From positions 1,479,001 through 1,543,000 of the forward strand of contig JAPWDM010000045.1 of the NCBI GenBank assembly GCA_035578155.1: DNA of 64,000 nucleotides, given 5' to 3'. The position numbers were made by a program, and so were the translations under genes. The notes under the pieces are model-generated. The model was not told where the DNA came from and did no database searches. It worked only from the letters and a program-made list of their open reading frames with translations. Below are positions 11,377 through 24,584 of the stretch, piece after piece; the first letter of the stretch is position 1; each line of letters opens with the position of its first letter. This DNA comes from Brachynemurus nebulosus (taxonomy: Eukaryota > Arthropoda > Insecta > Neuroptera > Myrmeleontidae).

Positions 11377-12590
11377 CATATTTTGATGAATGTCACTTTA
11401 TTACCTATTTTGATATAACGATGTTTACATTCATTACGGAAATCACCAAAAGTTAAAATAAAAAATGTGAACAAAACTTACAGTAATGAAGTGTTGAAAT
11501 CCAAATTGTTTTAAAGGTAACTCAGACAAATCAATGATAGTTCTAGCATATAGGTTTGCTTTATAAACTGAGAAATACGACATACCAAATACTAATTAAT
11601 GTAATTGCTGTAAACTGTAAAGAATTGCCTTAATCTGAATGGAAAGATAAAAATATTATAAGGTATAAGTAATTTATTACTTATTAACACAGTAGCTTCC
11701 TCGAAAGTATTTACAAGATCTAAGTATATTCAAAAATAAAAACTGAATTTTGATATTTGATTTACTAAATAAATATGTTTAAAGATATATATTATAATTA
11801 AATACTCCCTCTATCTGTTTTCTGGAAAATAACAATAACTAGTATATAGTATAGTATAATAGTCATAACCCCGTAAGACAAGATTTAAGGCAAAAAACTA
11901 AGATTCAATGACTAAAAAGAAAAACAATTATAAATTCCACATTGAACTAAACGTGATTTCTCGAAATATTAATTAACGTTTTTCTTTTTTAATAAAAAGA
12001 ACTTATAATTAGTGTTTTTTCGTGAAATAAAAGAACTGTTTAATTACTTATTTTAGCGAATGACATCACTTAAAAAGAATTGGGTTTATATGACGTAATT
12101 TTCAATAAAGTGAGAAAACATTTTTCTAGATGGACAAGATTGGAGCCTCAAACTAAATTTAAAAATTATAAAATCGACCAATTCTCTACACCTAGAAGAA
12201 ATAAAAGATTTGTAATTTACCATAAAAGAAATAAAATCTTTAAATATTTCCTTTCTCCAAAAAATTTCTTTCCCCTTATTCGATTTATTCTTACTACATA
12301 ATGCAATGCTACAGTCTACTGGAAACATTACGTCTGTTTTAACCTGGCAAAATCAGAAAATGATGAGAGAGCAGAAACGATGTCACTGTGGCTACTCTAT
12401 GTAGATGCTTGTATATTAGTTTTAACATATTTTTTATAAAATTATTTCCCGCTTCCTTTACAACAAATTAAAAAAGGGCATAGAAATACTAAAGAAAACC
12501 TTTTATCTTCCAGTGTAAATATTTCAATATTGTCGGAGGAAACTCGTAATTTTAAACTGATATAATTTTTAAACATTGTATTCAAAATAA
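11377..12590. other. No feature seen, 11377-12590
   Basis: AT-rich non-coding spacer. Short open frames on both strands at 12080-12330 overlap each other and have no recognisable motif; I regard them as chance. Confidence 0.4.
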
Positions 12591-12601
12591 ATAGCTATAT
12601 A

Positions 12602-13907
12602 GCTGGGCATAAATCCAACCTCACGTCCTCGGCGTGCTCGGCGGTAACTGTTAGCTTCGGCTAGCAGGCTAACGAGGCTCTGGTATTTTTTCGACGAGGA
12701 CGAACGTCGCAGGATCGACAGAGGTTTCCACCGTATGCGAGAAATACCATCGTCTGCTAAATGCTTGTAATTCTCGCCCTGATGTCTAGCTGTAGCGTCG
12801 AATGTGTTTAGTATCCATATGTGTGTGAATACCTAAATCGTGACTCGAATTCGGATTAGTCAAATTGGTGATGTCTAAGTGTGATTTTTTTTTGTCTTCC
12901 TGATTGTGATAGTTTGCACTTTTGTTTTTAATTTTTTGTGCTTTTGTTTTTATCTCTGTGTTCATTGGACGGTGCACCCTAGTGAACACAATCGTGATAA
13001 GTCGTCTGTGATATTGCATTGATTTTTTGTCCCTGTGACTTCGACGAGTAAGAATGCGGTAGTCGACGCACTCGTTCGCGTCATCCAGGCGTATGAGTCG
13101 ACATCTGCCCGAACGACTTGAGCGAGCTAGCTTACTGTTAGTAAGAAGACGTCGTCTTCCCTCATGCGGATGCGAGCTCGAGCGTCCTGGGACTGCTTTT
13201 GCCCCGTCGACGTCATGGGGACATAAGTTAGATATACTGTGATACTCTGTGGCATTGTCCCGTTCTCTGTAGTCTCGACTCGGACGAACATGGCCTAATC
13301 ATCGTACCGGTCTCCCGTGTGGGTTGACCCCGACATCTGACAGAACGGCACATGTACCTAGTAATCAGTTATCTGACAGAACTGTGCATGTTGCTCAGTA
13401 ATCAGATGTCACTGTCCCTACACCTGTGAATTCCTAGGTGTTGACGAGGCCAATTCGGAATTATCGAGACTATGGGGAGCGGAATCGTGTCACAGAGCAG
13501 GAAATCTTTTGATTCTGTGATATTGTTGTTTTCTTTCTTTTAATAAGATTATTTTTAATCTGTTTTGTTTTTAACGATGTATCACTCGAGATGGTACATC
13601 ACATTTTATTCTCATCTGTGATATATTGTTGTACCGCTGTGGGCTCTGGCTAGCACTTAGCGTACCGCCACCAGGGACTCTCCGCTCTTTGTGAAGCCTT
13701 GGGATGGCAGGGTTCGTCGTTAAATTTTATTATATGTATGTTTGGCCTTTGTTTATTGCATTTATATGTTCCTGTCTTTATGTGTTGTTTTTATAGTTTT
13801 TTCTCGTTTTGACGGCGCTTGCCCATAGATGGCGATGCCGCCGAGTACTGCTGACTGCGCCATCTACCGGCAGCAGTGCTCCAATTTTAATAAAAAAAAT
13901 TAAAAAT
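12602..13907 (+). mobile_element. GC-rich retroposon or LINE 3' fragment with target duplication
   Basis: This 1.3 kb island is much richer in G, C and CpG than its surroundings. An 11 bp direct repeat with one mismatch flanks it, ATAGCTATATA at 12591-12601 and ATAGTTATATA at 13908-13918, and its right end is A-rich (AATAAAAAAAATTAAAAA). That is the signature of target-primed retroposition of a + strand RNA. I find no sustained protein frame. It may be a LINE 3' untranslated end, a long SINE or a retroposed non-coding RNA. A 37-base unit starting ATCTGACAGA repeats at 13334 and 13371. Confidence 0.65.
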
Positions 13908-13918
13908 ATAGTTATATA

Positions 13919-15062
13919 ATAACACTACTTTAGGGTAGCTAATAATAAGTATGGGTGTGATATTATGTTTAGATTAACATAATTATAGGTAATATTTAAA
14001 AAGAAAAATATAAAAAAAATAATTAAATTTGTTACCATAAATGTTTTTCATTTTTAGTAGGCAATACAACAAAGAACGTGATCGTTTCATCTAAGAGAAT
14101 AATTAAAATGTACATAAAACAGTCTGTTAATGGAAAATATAGACAAAGATTTAAAAAAAAAATTATAAATATGTACCTACTTAATTTTTTTTTAATATTT
14201 TCAATTAACTTTTAATAAATCTGCTGCTATTGATAAGATAATTATATAACAAAAACGCCTAATATGACTACATAATATGAATCAAGGTTGTACACATAAT
14301 GTCACGATTCACAATTATTGGCTGATTCGTATTAATTTTACTAATTTAAATTATGTATTATAAAATTATAATAATATTGTTACTCAATATAGGTCATTAA
14401 TGATGTAATTACATATATTTTGTAAAGATGTAGTCTGTTTCAGAGAAGTAAGAATATACAAATTTTAACATGAAAAAATATATTAGGATCAGCGTACCTT
14501 AATTATTATGGAATAATTTTTATGTAGCATATTAACTTTTGTTAAATATTATCTGCGTTATTAGATAATAAAATTCAATATTAATTTAATATTTATACTT
14601 ATATTATTTATACTAAATTTATTGTTATTGTATATTATTTATTTTAAAGCATTATTTTACTGCAATGTCATTCTGTTCTGTTTATGTTAAATTTCTAGTA
14701 AAAATAAAAAAAATAAAGCATTTTTCATCACAATAAAATTTATCCCATGTTAAAATTTATAGGTTTCTAGTTGCTTCAAACATCCTGTATATATTAGTAT
14801 GTATAAACCATTTATGTAATAAAAAATTTGTAAAATTAAAAATGGAAGTAAGGAGCACCTATTTATTTATTTTAGGTTACTCGCAGATCATAATATTAAT
14901 ATGTTATATCTGATGCTAAGAATTGAGGCATCAAATATGGATTTAGTTTTTTTGTATAGGACCTAAACCGTACAAGCTTATATGTATAGAGTAAGACTTA
15001 AAAGTTTTTTAAAATCCATCAAATATTTTGATGACCATGTATTTAAACTCACTTCCATAAAG
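13919..15062. other. No feature seen, 13919-15062
   Basis: Very AT-rich spacer without coding frames or repeat edges that I can support. Confidence 0.4.
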
Positions 15063-15211
15063 CTAGCCGTCCCCCCAAAAAAATTTGCAAAATCCTAAAA
15101 AAACTAGTAGATAAAAAATAGGTGTATTTTAGGTGTAAATTAGGTGTGCTAATAAAAATTAAGTGTTCTTACCGTTTTCGAGAAAACATGAAAAACAAAA
15201 AGGACGGCTAG
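15063..15211. mobile_element. Very short TIR element, about 150 bp
   Basis: The inverted ends CTAGCCGTCC and GGACGGCTAG enclose an AT-rich interior with GGTGTATTTTAGGTGTAAAT-like repeats. The terminal repeats are only about 10 bp, so a MITE call is tentative. Confidence 0.4.
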
Positions 15212-15735
15212 GTTTACGTAAGCCTAGCCTATTTTAAGTAAGACTGTGATACCGAATGATCGTAAAATTAGACATTTATTATAGATTAAGAATTTAAAAG
15301 CGTGCATCTTGTCGGATCTAGAAATAGTATGCTGAGTAAATTATTAAGTTAGTCATAAATTCATTTTGAAAAATAAAATGTGGTTTTCGTCACTGCACTG
15401 CACTGGTATTTTATAAGGATCTAAAATTATTCCTGACAACCAAGTCAAATTAATACATAAATTTGTATATTTATAATGTACAATGTATGAAAACAATATA
15501 TAAATACAGTAACCCTCTTTCCCATTATCGCCCCGGTCCATTTTCGCATTTTCACCGTCAAACACCGTTTCTGCCAGTGAAAAAATAAAATGGAATTTTC
15601 TCAATATCGTCATTAGACTATAAGTGGCGGTATTGATAGAGTCAAACGTCATCTTTGAGGAGTGGAATACAAGACGAAGGTGGGAATACTATTTTTCATC
15701 AAAACATTCCCATTGGCGTTTTCGTAGTCGGCTAT

Positions 15736-15738
<3 letters not shown>

Positions 15739-15769
<31 letters not shown>
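15739..15769. repeat. (GA)n microsatellite
   Basis: A pure GA dinucleotide array of about 30 bases lies just left of the TIR element at 15782. Confidence 0.95.
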
Positions 15770-15772
<3 letters not shown>

Positions 15773-15781
15773 CACAACATA

Positions 15782-16351
15782 AGGTAAGAGCACCAGTAGC
15801 CGTCATTGACCCAATAGCCGTTAAGTTTCAGTAAAATGATAATTATTAAGATATTAAGCAAGCATATATGTTTTGTGTTTCCTGCTACACGTTCTAGAAA
15901 GTATGCCCAACCGTTATTCCATTTATGATGCATTCAGTTAGCATTAGATATAATAACGATTCATCTGCAGGAATTGTAGAAAGGAAATAAGAGAATCAAT
16001 TATTTTTTTTTATAAAGCTTTATCCTTAAGTATTTTAATTATGTAGCTCAGTTGTTTAAAATTAATCATATTCTAAAGAATGAAGGATACTGAGTCTCTT
16101 CTCTGACGGATACTGGAACATCGCTAATTTTTTATTGACGGGTACTGGTACACCACACTTTTTCCATTATTTTCTTTTTATTAATATATTTATTATAAAA
16201 ATATGCAAATAAATTTAAATATTCCTGAAAGATCATAAAATTATCTTTCGTTTTAGCTTTACAGTTGGTTATTTCGTGTAATTATGAACGAAAAAATTTA
16301 ATGTAAAGTCCTGCTCATGTATTGACATGACGGCTACTGGGGCTGTTACCT
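15782..16351. mobile_element. TA-flanked TIR element with reiterated end motif
   Basis: The left end AGGTAAGAGCACCAGTAGCC pairs with the right end GGCTACTGGGGCTGTTACCT, and TA flanks both sides (15780-15781 and 16352-16353). The inner part of the TIR, (T/A)GACGGNTACTGG, recurs at 16103-16116 and 16136-16148, with a partial copy near 15820. There is no coding capacity. It is probably a Tc1/mariner-group MITE. Confidence 0.75.
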
Positions 16352-16698
16352 TATATAGCACACTATTTTGTACAATTATTTTAATTTTATTATAAGAAAT
16401 AAATACATAACTGAAATTAACAAATTCTAACCGTTTAAATGTTATATTTACTTTACTTACATATGCAATCCCTATACAAATATGTTCATGTAATAGCTAA
16501 TACGTATATAAATTAAAAAGTAATACTAACTAATATTAATTTATTAATACATGTAACTTATTATAATTGATAGTATTAATTTATGAATTACATTAAAATT
16601 TCATTAATTGTGTAATATGACAGTTGAGAGCCCATAAGTATGTGTAAATATAATTTCATATTGTAAAATAATGATATTTTAAATTTAGTAATAAGAAA

Positions 16699-17477
16699 AC
16701 GCCGTGAACAGCGGAGCCCCATCACGGAAGTCGAATTTTTCCTTTCATTTTCGGTATTGAATGTCTACAAGCGAAATGTAATTGAAAGTCCACAAGCGAT
16801 TTGTCATTTTGGTGGTTTCAAAACTGATGATGAGTGTCCGGTTGATCAGCGCTTTAAAAAAAGGTTTTAAGTTTTGTTATAAAAGTAAGTTCATTCTTTT
16901 AAAAAATTTTTATAATTACTATTCGCCTACTTGTATGTAGAATAAAAATAATGCATTTAAAACACATTTAACAATACCATTGAATTCCGATGTAAAAATG
17001 GAAGAAGTGGGGGGAAAAGTAATGTGGAAACCCTAAAAGGCACTAGCTGGATACTAACTCAATACATGTACAAAATTTCAGCCCTCCAGGTTTCCTTAGA
17101 GAGTCTCTAGACGTGTTAGAAAATAAGCAAAAAAATTAAGGAAATATTGGCGTAAAAATCGTGGGAGTAAGGGTTAAAAGTTAAAACCTCCAAAAAGCAG
17201 TGGCTGGCTATTAACTTAACCTGTACACAAAATTTCAGCCCCCTAGGTTTATTTGGGGAGATTTTGACCCTAACGAAACTGTTAAAAAACAAGAAAAATC
17301 ATGTCCTTTTTGGTATAAAAATGGTGGGGGTACGGGTTAAAAGCTGAGACCCTCAGAAGGCACCCCCTTGATCCTAACTCAATCCGAATACAAAATTTCA
17401 GCCCTCTAGGTCTATTTTTAAGTGACCTGTGAGAGTGGTACAAACTTCGGAAACGTCAAAAAAGCATGAAATTGTAG

Positions 17478-17554
<77 letters not shown>

Positions 17555-17690
17555 TTTACATTTTTTTCTACAGAATCGTGTTCTACAGGTCCGAAAACGG
17601 ATAGCGCCCCTACTCTCGCCTCTCGCCGTTTTTATCGTATAGGCTGTATAAGTCTAATTGTTCAGTTGAAAAATTCGACAAAAAATTGAA
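16699..17690. repeat. Interspersed repeat family X, copy 1
   Basis: It opens ACGCCGTGAACAGCGGAGCC and continues with roughly 170 bp tandem sub-units containing GGGTTAAAAG and CAAAATTTCAGCCC. It then has a (TA)n array (17480-17552) and closes with TCGTATAGGCTGTATAAGTC. The same block order is found at 34154-36625, array included, so the array is an integral part of the family. I see no TIR and no protein frame; the class is unknown. Confidence 0.75.
17480..17552. repeat. (TA)n microsatellite inside repeat X
   Basis: This TA array sits at the same place in the family X element as the array at 36405-36502 in copy 2. Confidence 0.95.
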
Positions 17691-17699
17691 TTAACAATA

Positions 17700-20200
17700 A
17701 GTACATATGACATGTTTGTATGTTACTGGATACCACAGAGCAGTGAACATATTATATATTATATTATATAGACTAATTATAAAAATGTTTAACTGAGGCA
17801 ACCATTTACGACCAAGTTCCGACCTTAATAGTATTCTGTAATATAGTAATATGGATTGTATCCGTAGTAATGTTTTCAAATAATTATTGTAAAAATATAA
17901 TATTGATAAGAAAATTTTATTTTTTTGAGAAGAAACTGCAAAATTTTGAAAGAAAAAAACCGGTATTTGCTTTATTTTCAAAATACGTACGTACAAATTA
18001 TGTCCTGCAATAATTATAGTCGCATTTGCTCCAAAATTGACATTATATTATTTCATTAAATTTCATCCGACTCACCTTTGTTACCTGATCCAAGAAAAAT
18101 GCCTAGAAACTGGCTTTACGCTTTGTCTGGTAGCATAATATACTTAATAGTGTTCATTGGTCTGTGTTGGATACAAAGTATACATAATAATATAATACAT
18201 ACAAACGTATTAGATATAGAGATAATAAAGTTTTTTTTTTAATAAAACCAATCAAGCTATGAAGTGTGCGGGAGGATCTTCATACGTATCCCTACTATGT
18301 GTAAGCTTTTGTCAGGATTATAATAATCGTCAACTTTGAAAAGTTATTAGTAGGTAATCAATGTGTTTTATAATTTTAAACCAAACATTTCAATCTAATT
18401 AAGGATGGAATAACTGAGAACAATAATGTTGCAACCGACGCGACGATCAAAAGAATTTTGTTTTATTTTTTCATCAAAGGTATTTTGGCATGAATTGATA
18501 CCTTTTTCAGTGACCTTTAATAATAACAACATAAAATTACAAAATAAAATAACAATAATAGGTAAGATTTTTAATATAAGATGTACAAGACGGAAAGAAT
18601 AACTCTTCCCGGTTTTTGACGGATATATCCGTCTCTTTTCCGTTTTCTTCCGGGCAAAAAACGGATATACCCGTTCGTTGTTTGCAATCTTTTGGGATAG
18701 GATATACCTATCGAGATTACTAAACCCAAAAACAATTTTTTAATGTTGCTTAAGTAGAAATGGTGAACAATCAGTGGTATTTTGGAGAGACAAAAGATTG
18801 GCCACGGTACTTTTAAAGTAGATAAAAAAGCACATAATAGATCTCCCCACCAAACTCCCAAGAACTGAAACCGTGCAAAAACTTTTTCAGTCAAAATGTG
18901 AGCATTTTTATTACTTTTAACCTATTTACAAAAAGAAAAAAATATCAAATCAAAAGTTCACATCGTGAAATCTACCTTACAATAATATAGTCCTATAGGT
19001 CACAATTTAGTTTAGCCTGGGGAAAGTTAAATATGATTTGCCTTTTTTAAAAAAAATAAGGAATAAGTAAATTACATTAGTGTTGGCACAAACATTCCAA
19101 ATTCATTTTGAAATACTTAGTGAAGATAGTTACAGTTAATTGTCAACAAATTAATTATTTTCAATTAATATAATGAGTAATTATTTCAGCAAATAATACA
19201 GTAAACCATTATTTACCAAAAATATAATTATTTCCTAAAAAACTGGTTTTGTTACACTGGCACTGATACAATGTAAAATGACATTATATGATAGACTACC
19301 TACTCGCAAATGTTTTAACCAACCACTTGTACCACACATGACTATTTATATTATGTACGTACTATATAATGGTCTGAGCTCCTGAACTATCTTGAAACGA
19401 TTACAACTTAAGGTGATTTCACACTTAAAAATAGGTTACAAAATTATTAGTAACATAGTCTTTCTTTTGTAGCCTAAATAAAAACCAGTTGATTCACCGT
19501 TAGACAAAATAAATAAATAAATAAGTAAAAAATAAAAATTTTAAAACATCCTGTAATGTAATTCTGAGTATTTCTTTTATAAAAGAAAATATAAGAACGC
19601 TACATGAATACCTTAGAATATAATAAATCGAAATTAAACGTATAGAAATATTTTTCCATGTCAAGTACTTTCGTGTAAGTACGAAATATAGGTACACGAA
19701 AAACGGATAATATATGTAAGGTACTTAGGTACTACCTACTATCCTCGAAGGAATAAGCCTCCTTGAATAAAATGTTAACTACCAAAATACATATAAACAT
19801 AAATTTCCTTTTTCGGTATCCTGTAATATTATTTCTACTACCTGTTCTTTTCATAAATACTTTTTATTTTTAAAAATATAATATTTATATTATGTATATA
19901 ATGGAATGCCTTCATAATTTAAGTGGTACCTACACATTTTATAAAAACTTTTCTCTATTTTAGAATACAGATTATTTATGTTATATCGAATAACCGAAAT
20001 TGAATTCAAAAATATTATAACATGTATAAATTAGTGATATGAAGGAAAACTGAATGTCCCTACACAGTTTTCTAAAGGTTTGTAAAAGTTTTCAACAAGT
20101 ATTAAGTCTGAATTAGCCATTAAAAAAATTTAAAAATAAAAAGATTAATTTTGAATCGGGCTTACGAGTTGAAAAGCCTTTCAGTATTGGAAATATTTAA
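17700..20200. other. No gene seen, 17700-20200
   Basis: AT-rich spacer. A perfect 16 bp palindrome GACGGATATATCCGTC lies at 18619-18634, with a related GGATATACCCG nearby, which hints at a decayed repeat. Short open frames on the minus strand (18571-18894, 19500-19697) have no recognisable features. Confidence 0.4.
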
Positions 20201-20209
20201 AAACAATTT

Positions 20210-20700
20210 AGAGCCTGTAAAGGCTCGAGGGTAACAAGTCATATCAAAACAGATGTTTTAGTCTCGTGGCATCAATAAGCGCGGTAGCACGTCGGCAAGT
20301 TCTCACCAGCCGTACGTGCACCAAGCTATATTTACAGGAACCATTTCAAGCCATTTTTGACCCCCTTAAAACTCTAGTTCTACTTGTTTTATTGAATTAA
20401 AATTTTGTATACACAATAACACACTTGAAATCACTCTCAATTTCAAATTTCATCGATCTAACATTAATAGTTCCTGAGTTATAGGCCTCCAAAAATCGAT
20501 AATTTTGGCACTCACTCACTCATTCACTCACTGACGGATCATCAAAACCTCTGGCCTATTTCCAGTGGACCTAGGAAATTTATATTCGATCAGAATATTG
20601 ATCTTAGTCTAACAGTAAAGGGGAAAATCTAAAATCATAATATTTTTCGTTATTTTCGTTATTTGTGCCCTTTCTTTTGAAAAATACAAGGCAATTTTAT
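20210..20700. repeat. Decayed interspersed repeat with CACTCACTCA motif
   Basis: A less AT-rich block contains CACTCACTCACTCATTCACT followed by a GACGGATCATC phrase. Similar CACTCATTCACTCACTCATC occurs at the left of the Helitron at 57379. It is probably a decayed Helitron-like or similar fragment; no defined ends are visible. A poly-A run follows at about 20706. Confidence 0.35.
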
Positions 20701-20916
20701 ATATAAAAAAAAAAAAAAAAAATATGACTCAAAGCCTTCCTAAATATTCAAATCTACAAGTTGCCGGTATCTATGAAAAAGAAATAACCATTTATAGCAA
20801 CAAATTGTCTACTATTACTGCCTATTATGATTAATAAATTCATAAATATTTAAATTGAACAAGTTTACTAAACTACATTTTACTTTTAAACTACATTTCC
20901 TACAAAAAGTCGTGAG

Positions 20917-21358
20917 ATCCCACCAAAAACGTAATTGTGAAAAATGGGCAAGTTCTTTTTATTGTGTTAGCCTGAAAAACAATTGAAATCAAAATAAACT
21001 GTCAAGTTCCAAACACATCTTTCGTGCAGAATCGGAATAAAATAAGTTATTTTAAGAAATACACATCAAGCTTTTTTAAAGTAAATAATAGAAATTTTTC
21101 ATTAGAACTTGGGAAGTTTTTACTCATTTATCATGTATATTAAACTTGGTGTTGAAAACTGCCCAAGCTCTAATGAAAAATTTCTATTATTTTCTTTAAA
21201 AAAGCTTGATGTGTATTACTTAAAACAACTTATTTTATTCCGATTCTGCACGAAAAATGTGTTTGGAACTTGACAGTTTATTTTGATTTCAATTGTTTTT
21301 CAGGGTAACACAATAAAAAGAACTTGCCCATTTTTCACAATTATGTTTTTGGTGGGAT
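20917..21358. repeat. Foldback element: 442 bp near-perfect hairpin
   Basis: The arms at 20917-21118 and about 21152-21358 are reverse complements over roughly 200 bp with few mismatches, separated by about 35 bases. The ends are ATCCCACCAAAAACGTAATT and the complement AATTATGTTTTTGGTGGGAT. No coding frame is present. A transcript through it would fold into one long double-stranded RNA. Confidence 0.9.
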
Positions 21359-21764
21359 ACCTATATATTATTTTCTGCGATACAGTGATATACATGGATG
21401 GCCAACTATGTACCTATTTTTGAAGCTAGTATGTTGTAGACAACTGTGATCTATGACAACAGAAACCCCAATATAAACAATTGATAAGAGTGTGACAACA
21501 ACACATTTAAGGTGATTCTATCTTTTTTTACTGCTGACTCAAAATTAGCATTTCTTTAACAAATGTATTTTGTCATTCATTAGATAAAGACAAAATATAG
21601 TTTAGAAATACAAATGACTGCTGTCATCTTTTTCTTTATTGACTAATTAACTTTTTAAACGATTTTTTAAGTTGCCTCTCTATGTATCTCTATGCTGCGA
21701 TATTATTTTCTGGAAAAAATTATAAAAATTAAGAAAAGATACACTGCCAATGAGGTGTGGCATA

Positions 21765-22455
21765 CAGAGTCCTCGTACTCGTAAAAGACTAAAACAGTAT
21801 TCTACCAATTATGCATACTGTGAAATTATATTTTCGCCTTAAAGTTCATAAAAAATTGTTGTAACTCAAAACACTTAAAGGCTAAATTATAAAAGAATAG
21901 CAAAAATATTTTAGAAACTAACGCCCAAAATACCCTCAAAATTTGAGCGAAATGGGACTAGCAGTAAATAAGATATTGACATTTAATGGGATTTCATAGT
22001 AGCGGGGTAGCTACCGTTACTCCGATTTCGATTAAATTCATAAGGGACCATCTAGGAACCACACTGCATAATTTCTGAAAATTTCATAAAAAATAATTAA
22101 ATAGTTCAGAAGCTATGCAACTTGGTGCAATTTTGAAATGACATGGTAGAGGCGTTGCTACCGTTACTCCGATTTTGATTAAATTCATAGGGGACCATCT
22201 AGGAACCAAACTGTATAATTTCTGAAAATTTCATTAAAAATAATCGAATAGTTCAGAAGTTACGCCACTTGGTGCAAACTGGCGACACACAGACGGACAG
22301 GGAAACGGACGGACAGACAGACACCAAACCAAAATTGTTCAGGAAGCGCTAAAATGTAAAATGTGAGTAAAAAATTTTATTTTGGAGGGAAAAAGTTTTT
22401 TATTTTTCAAAAGTGATCACAATGCTTTCGCTACTTTAGTAGTCTCGGAAGCAAA
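21765..22455 (+). repeat. Interspersed repeat family B, copy 1
   Basis: This block contains two imperfect sub-units with GTTACTCCGATTT, TAGGAACCA and ACTTGGTGCAA phrases, then CAGACGGACAGGGAAACGGA, ending near TAGTAGTCTCGGAAGC. The reverse complement of the same order is at 54975-55735. Repeats ending in a GACGGACAGACA tract are common in invertebrates, often as non-LTR or Helitron tails; I cannot assign the class. Confidence 0.75.
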
Positions 22456-22459
22456 ATAC

Positions 22460-24580
22460 TTAATGTCATTTAAATTGTGAACTAATATTACATCATAAAT
22501 ACGGTGGACAATTAAATCAAATTCGACACTACAATATAACTGTTGTTCTCTATGTACATACAAGTTTGAATTTGTATATTATACTTTAAATAAGCCTAAT
22601 TCATTACCTAGTAATGATATATAAGTTAAATTTTACTTGCTGATTGGAGACGTTCTATTAATTCTGCTTGAGATTTGGCTTAAAAGCGGGAACAAAAGTA
22701 CTTGTAGTCCTTTAAGCGTAAATCTGACACTTTACTGCCTTTATCTGTACTTGACACTATATCCGGAAATGAAATATGTATTTTAGTTCCGGAATTGCAA
22801 ACAATATATATTTTTAGATTGTTAAAAATTACCTAGACTTTCAAGAAAAAAATAAGAGAACAGGAAAAAAATATTAATCTAAAATTAAAGAAGCAAATTA
22901 AACTGCAGCCGTCTAAACATAAAAGTATGAATTTTAATTAACAAAAAGAAATTAACCTTACGTGTCACTGGGATCTGTCAAATGGATGGAGCTTCAGAAA
23001 AATGGCTGACGAAAAAGTGCATTAACATATATTAGTTTTATATATAGTAATCAGTGCTATATTAAGGAAGATCACTATTGTGACCGCCTGACAAAAAAGT
23101 GAATTTAGGCAATTTTTTAAAGAAAACTACTGTAGAATGTTTTAATATTTTGAGGTTATATTCGTTGATATATAATAAAATCATGATAAAATTTTTGGAC
23201 CAAAAAATTGAAAATTCAGTGAGTTATTCGCGATCTCCCAAAGCTCCAAAAAAAAGTTCCCCACTACTGCAGTGATAGCAACCTTCACAGTGCCTGAAAT
23301 CAAAAAAACCAAAAAGCCTATTAAACTAGAAGGTATTGCCCGTGCCATGAACCTCAATCGAAAAAAAAGTTGAAATTTAACCAAATGGCGGAGTTTTTTA
23401 AAAAAACTTTCAAAATTTGCGCGAAAATTTGATGATTTTTGGCCTGCAAAAATTACATTTTTTATTCGATCGGAAAACTGGAGTTTCATAGCACGACGAA
23501 ACATATATAAAAGAAGTTGCAATAAGAATCAACTCGATCGGATGATTTGTCTACGAGTTATAACTGCAGCAAATTTGAGAAATGTAGTTTTTTAGGATTT
23601 TGTAGTCCACAAAATCCTTATAAAATCGTTGTGTGACAACAGAGATGGAAATCGCACTCTGGCAAGAGAAGTGCAAAGTTCAGTGCTATATCTATGGAAA
23701 TATATTCGGAGGTATTTTTTAAAATAGAAAAAAAACAAACTCTTAATGAAATTTATTATCTCAGATCGACATTTTATAGTTCAGATGGTCATATTAAAGG
23801 CTAATTTTCTTTAATATTAAACTCAAATATATAGAAAAATAAACGGATATTAATGGCTCCCCACTGTAAAACAAATGTCTACGGTTCTTGTCATGTCAGA
23901 GGTATGTATCTTTTATCTTTCTAATATACATCAATTGTATATATAATGCTATCTTGCTTGTCATTGACATGTACTTTGTGCAACGTAAGAAATAAAAATA
24001 TTACTTATACATATTATACATATCGATCGTTTTCCATTTAGAAATCACAAACAACATTGACTAGTACATTTGATGTTTCACAAAAAAACTACTTTTTTAA
24101 AAAAATTTTATTGCAATACTAACATTTTAAATGCTTTTAATGCAATTAGAAGGTTAGTCTTGCATAAAATTTAAAAAAATTATTCTTTGTAAAAAAAACA
24201 AATGCATTATGTTACACAGTGTCGTTGTGTATCTTTAATGGAACGCGGCCATTGTATAGCTAGGTGAGGAAACACCGTATGTCCGAATAACTCGGATTAC
24301 AGTAAAATGGGACACATTGTACTGTATATTAAAATTAACGTTTTGAAGAACTTTAATTAAATTGAAATATTTTTATTAAAAATTAATGCGAGAATGTAAC
24401 AATACTTACCTAATTAAACAGAATTTCTATAATTATTAAATTTTAAGTTAATTTGCATAAATATATCCCAAACATTTTTAATTGTTTGCAATGAAATGAC
24501 GCCGCATATAACAAATGATGAATACCATGAATACCATGGATACGTTAATGGGTACGTTTGTAATACCTTGTTTAAACGGG
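22460..24580. other. No gene seen, 22460-24580
   Basis: AT-rich spacer. A 113-codon minus-strand frame at 23181-23522 has no recognisable domain and low-complexity composition. No other feature is supported. Confidence 0.35.
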
Positions 24581-24584
24581 GTTA

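Noticed and set aside
12080..12328. Two overlapping frames on opposite strands
   Set aside because: Mutual shadows of about 75-80 codons with no motif; neither has gene context.
17429..17689. 86-codon frame with an Ile-Tyr run
   Set aside because: It is the translation of a (TA)n microsatellite inside repeat X; the same artefact occurs at 36365-36580.
18571..18894. 107-codon minus-strand frame
   Set aside because: Crosses a palindromic repeat (18619-18634), no domain seen, no splice or promoter context.
23181..23522. 113-codon minus-strand frame with a hydrophobic segment
   Set aside because: Low-complexity Phe/Lys-rich translation of AT-rich DNA, no homology recognised.
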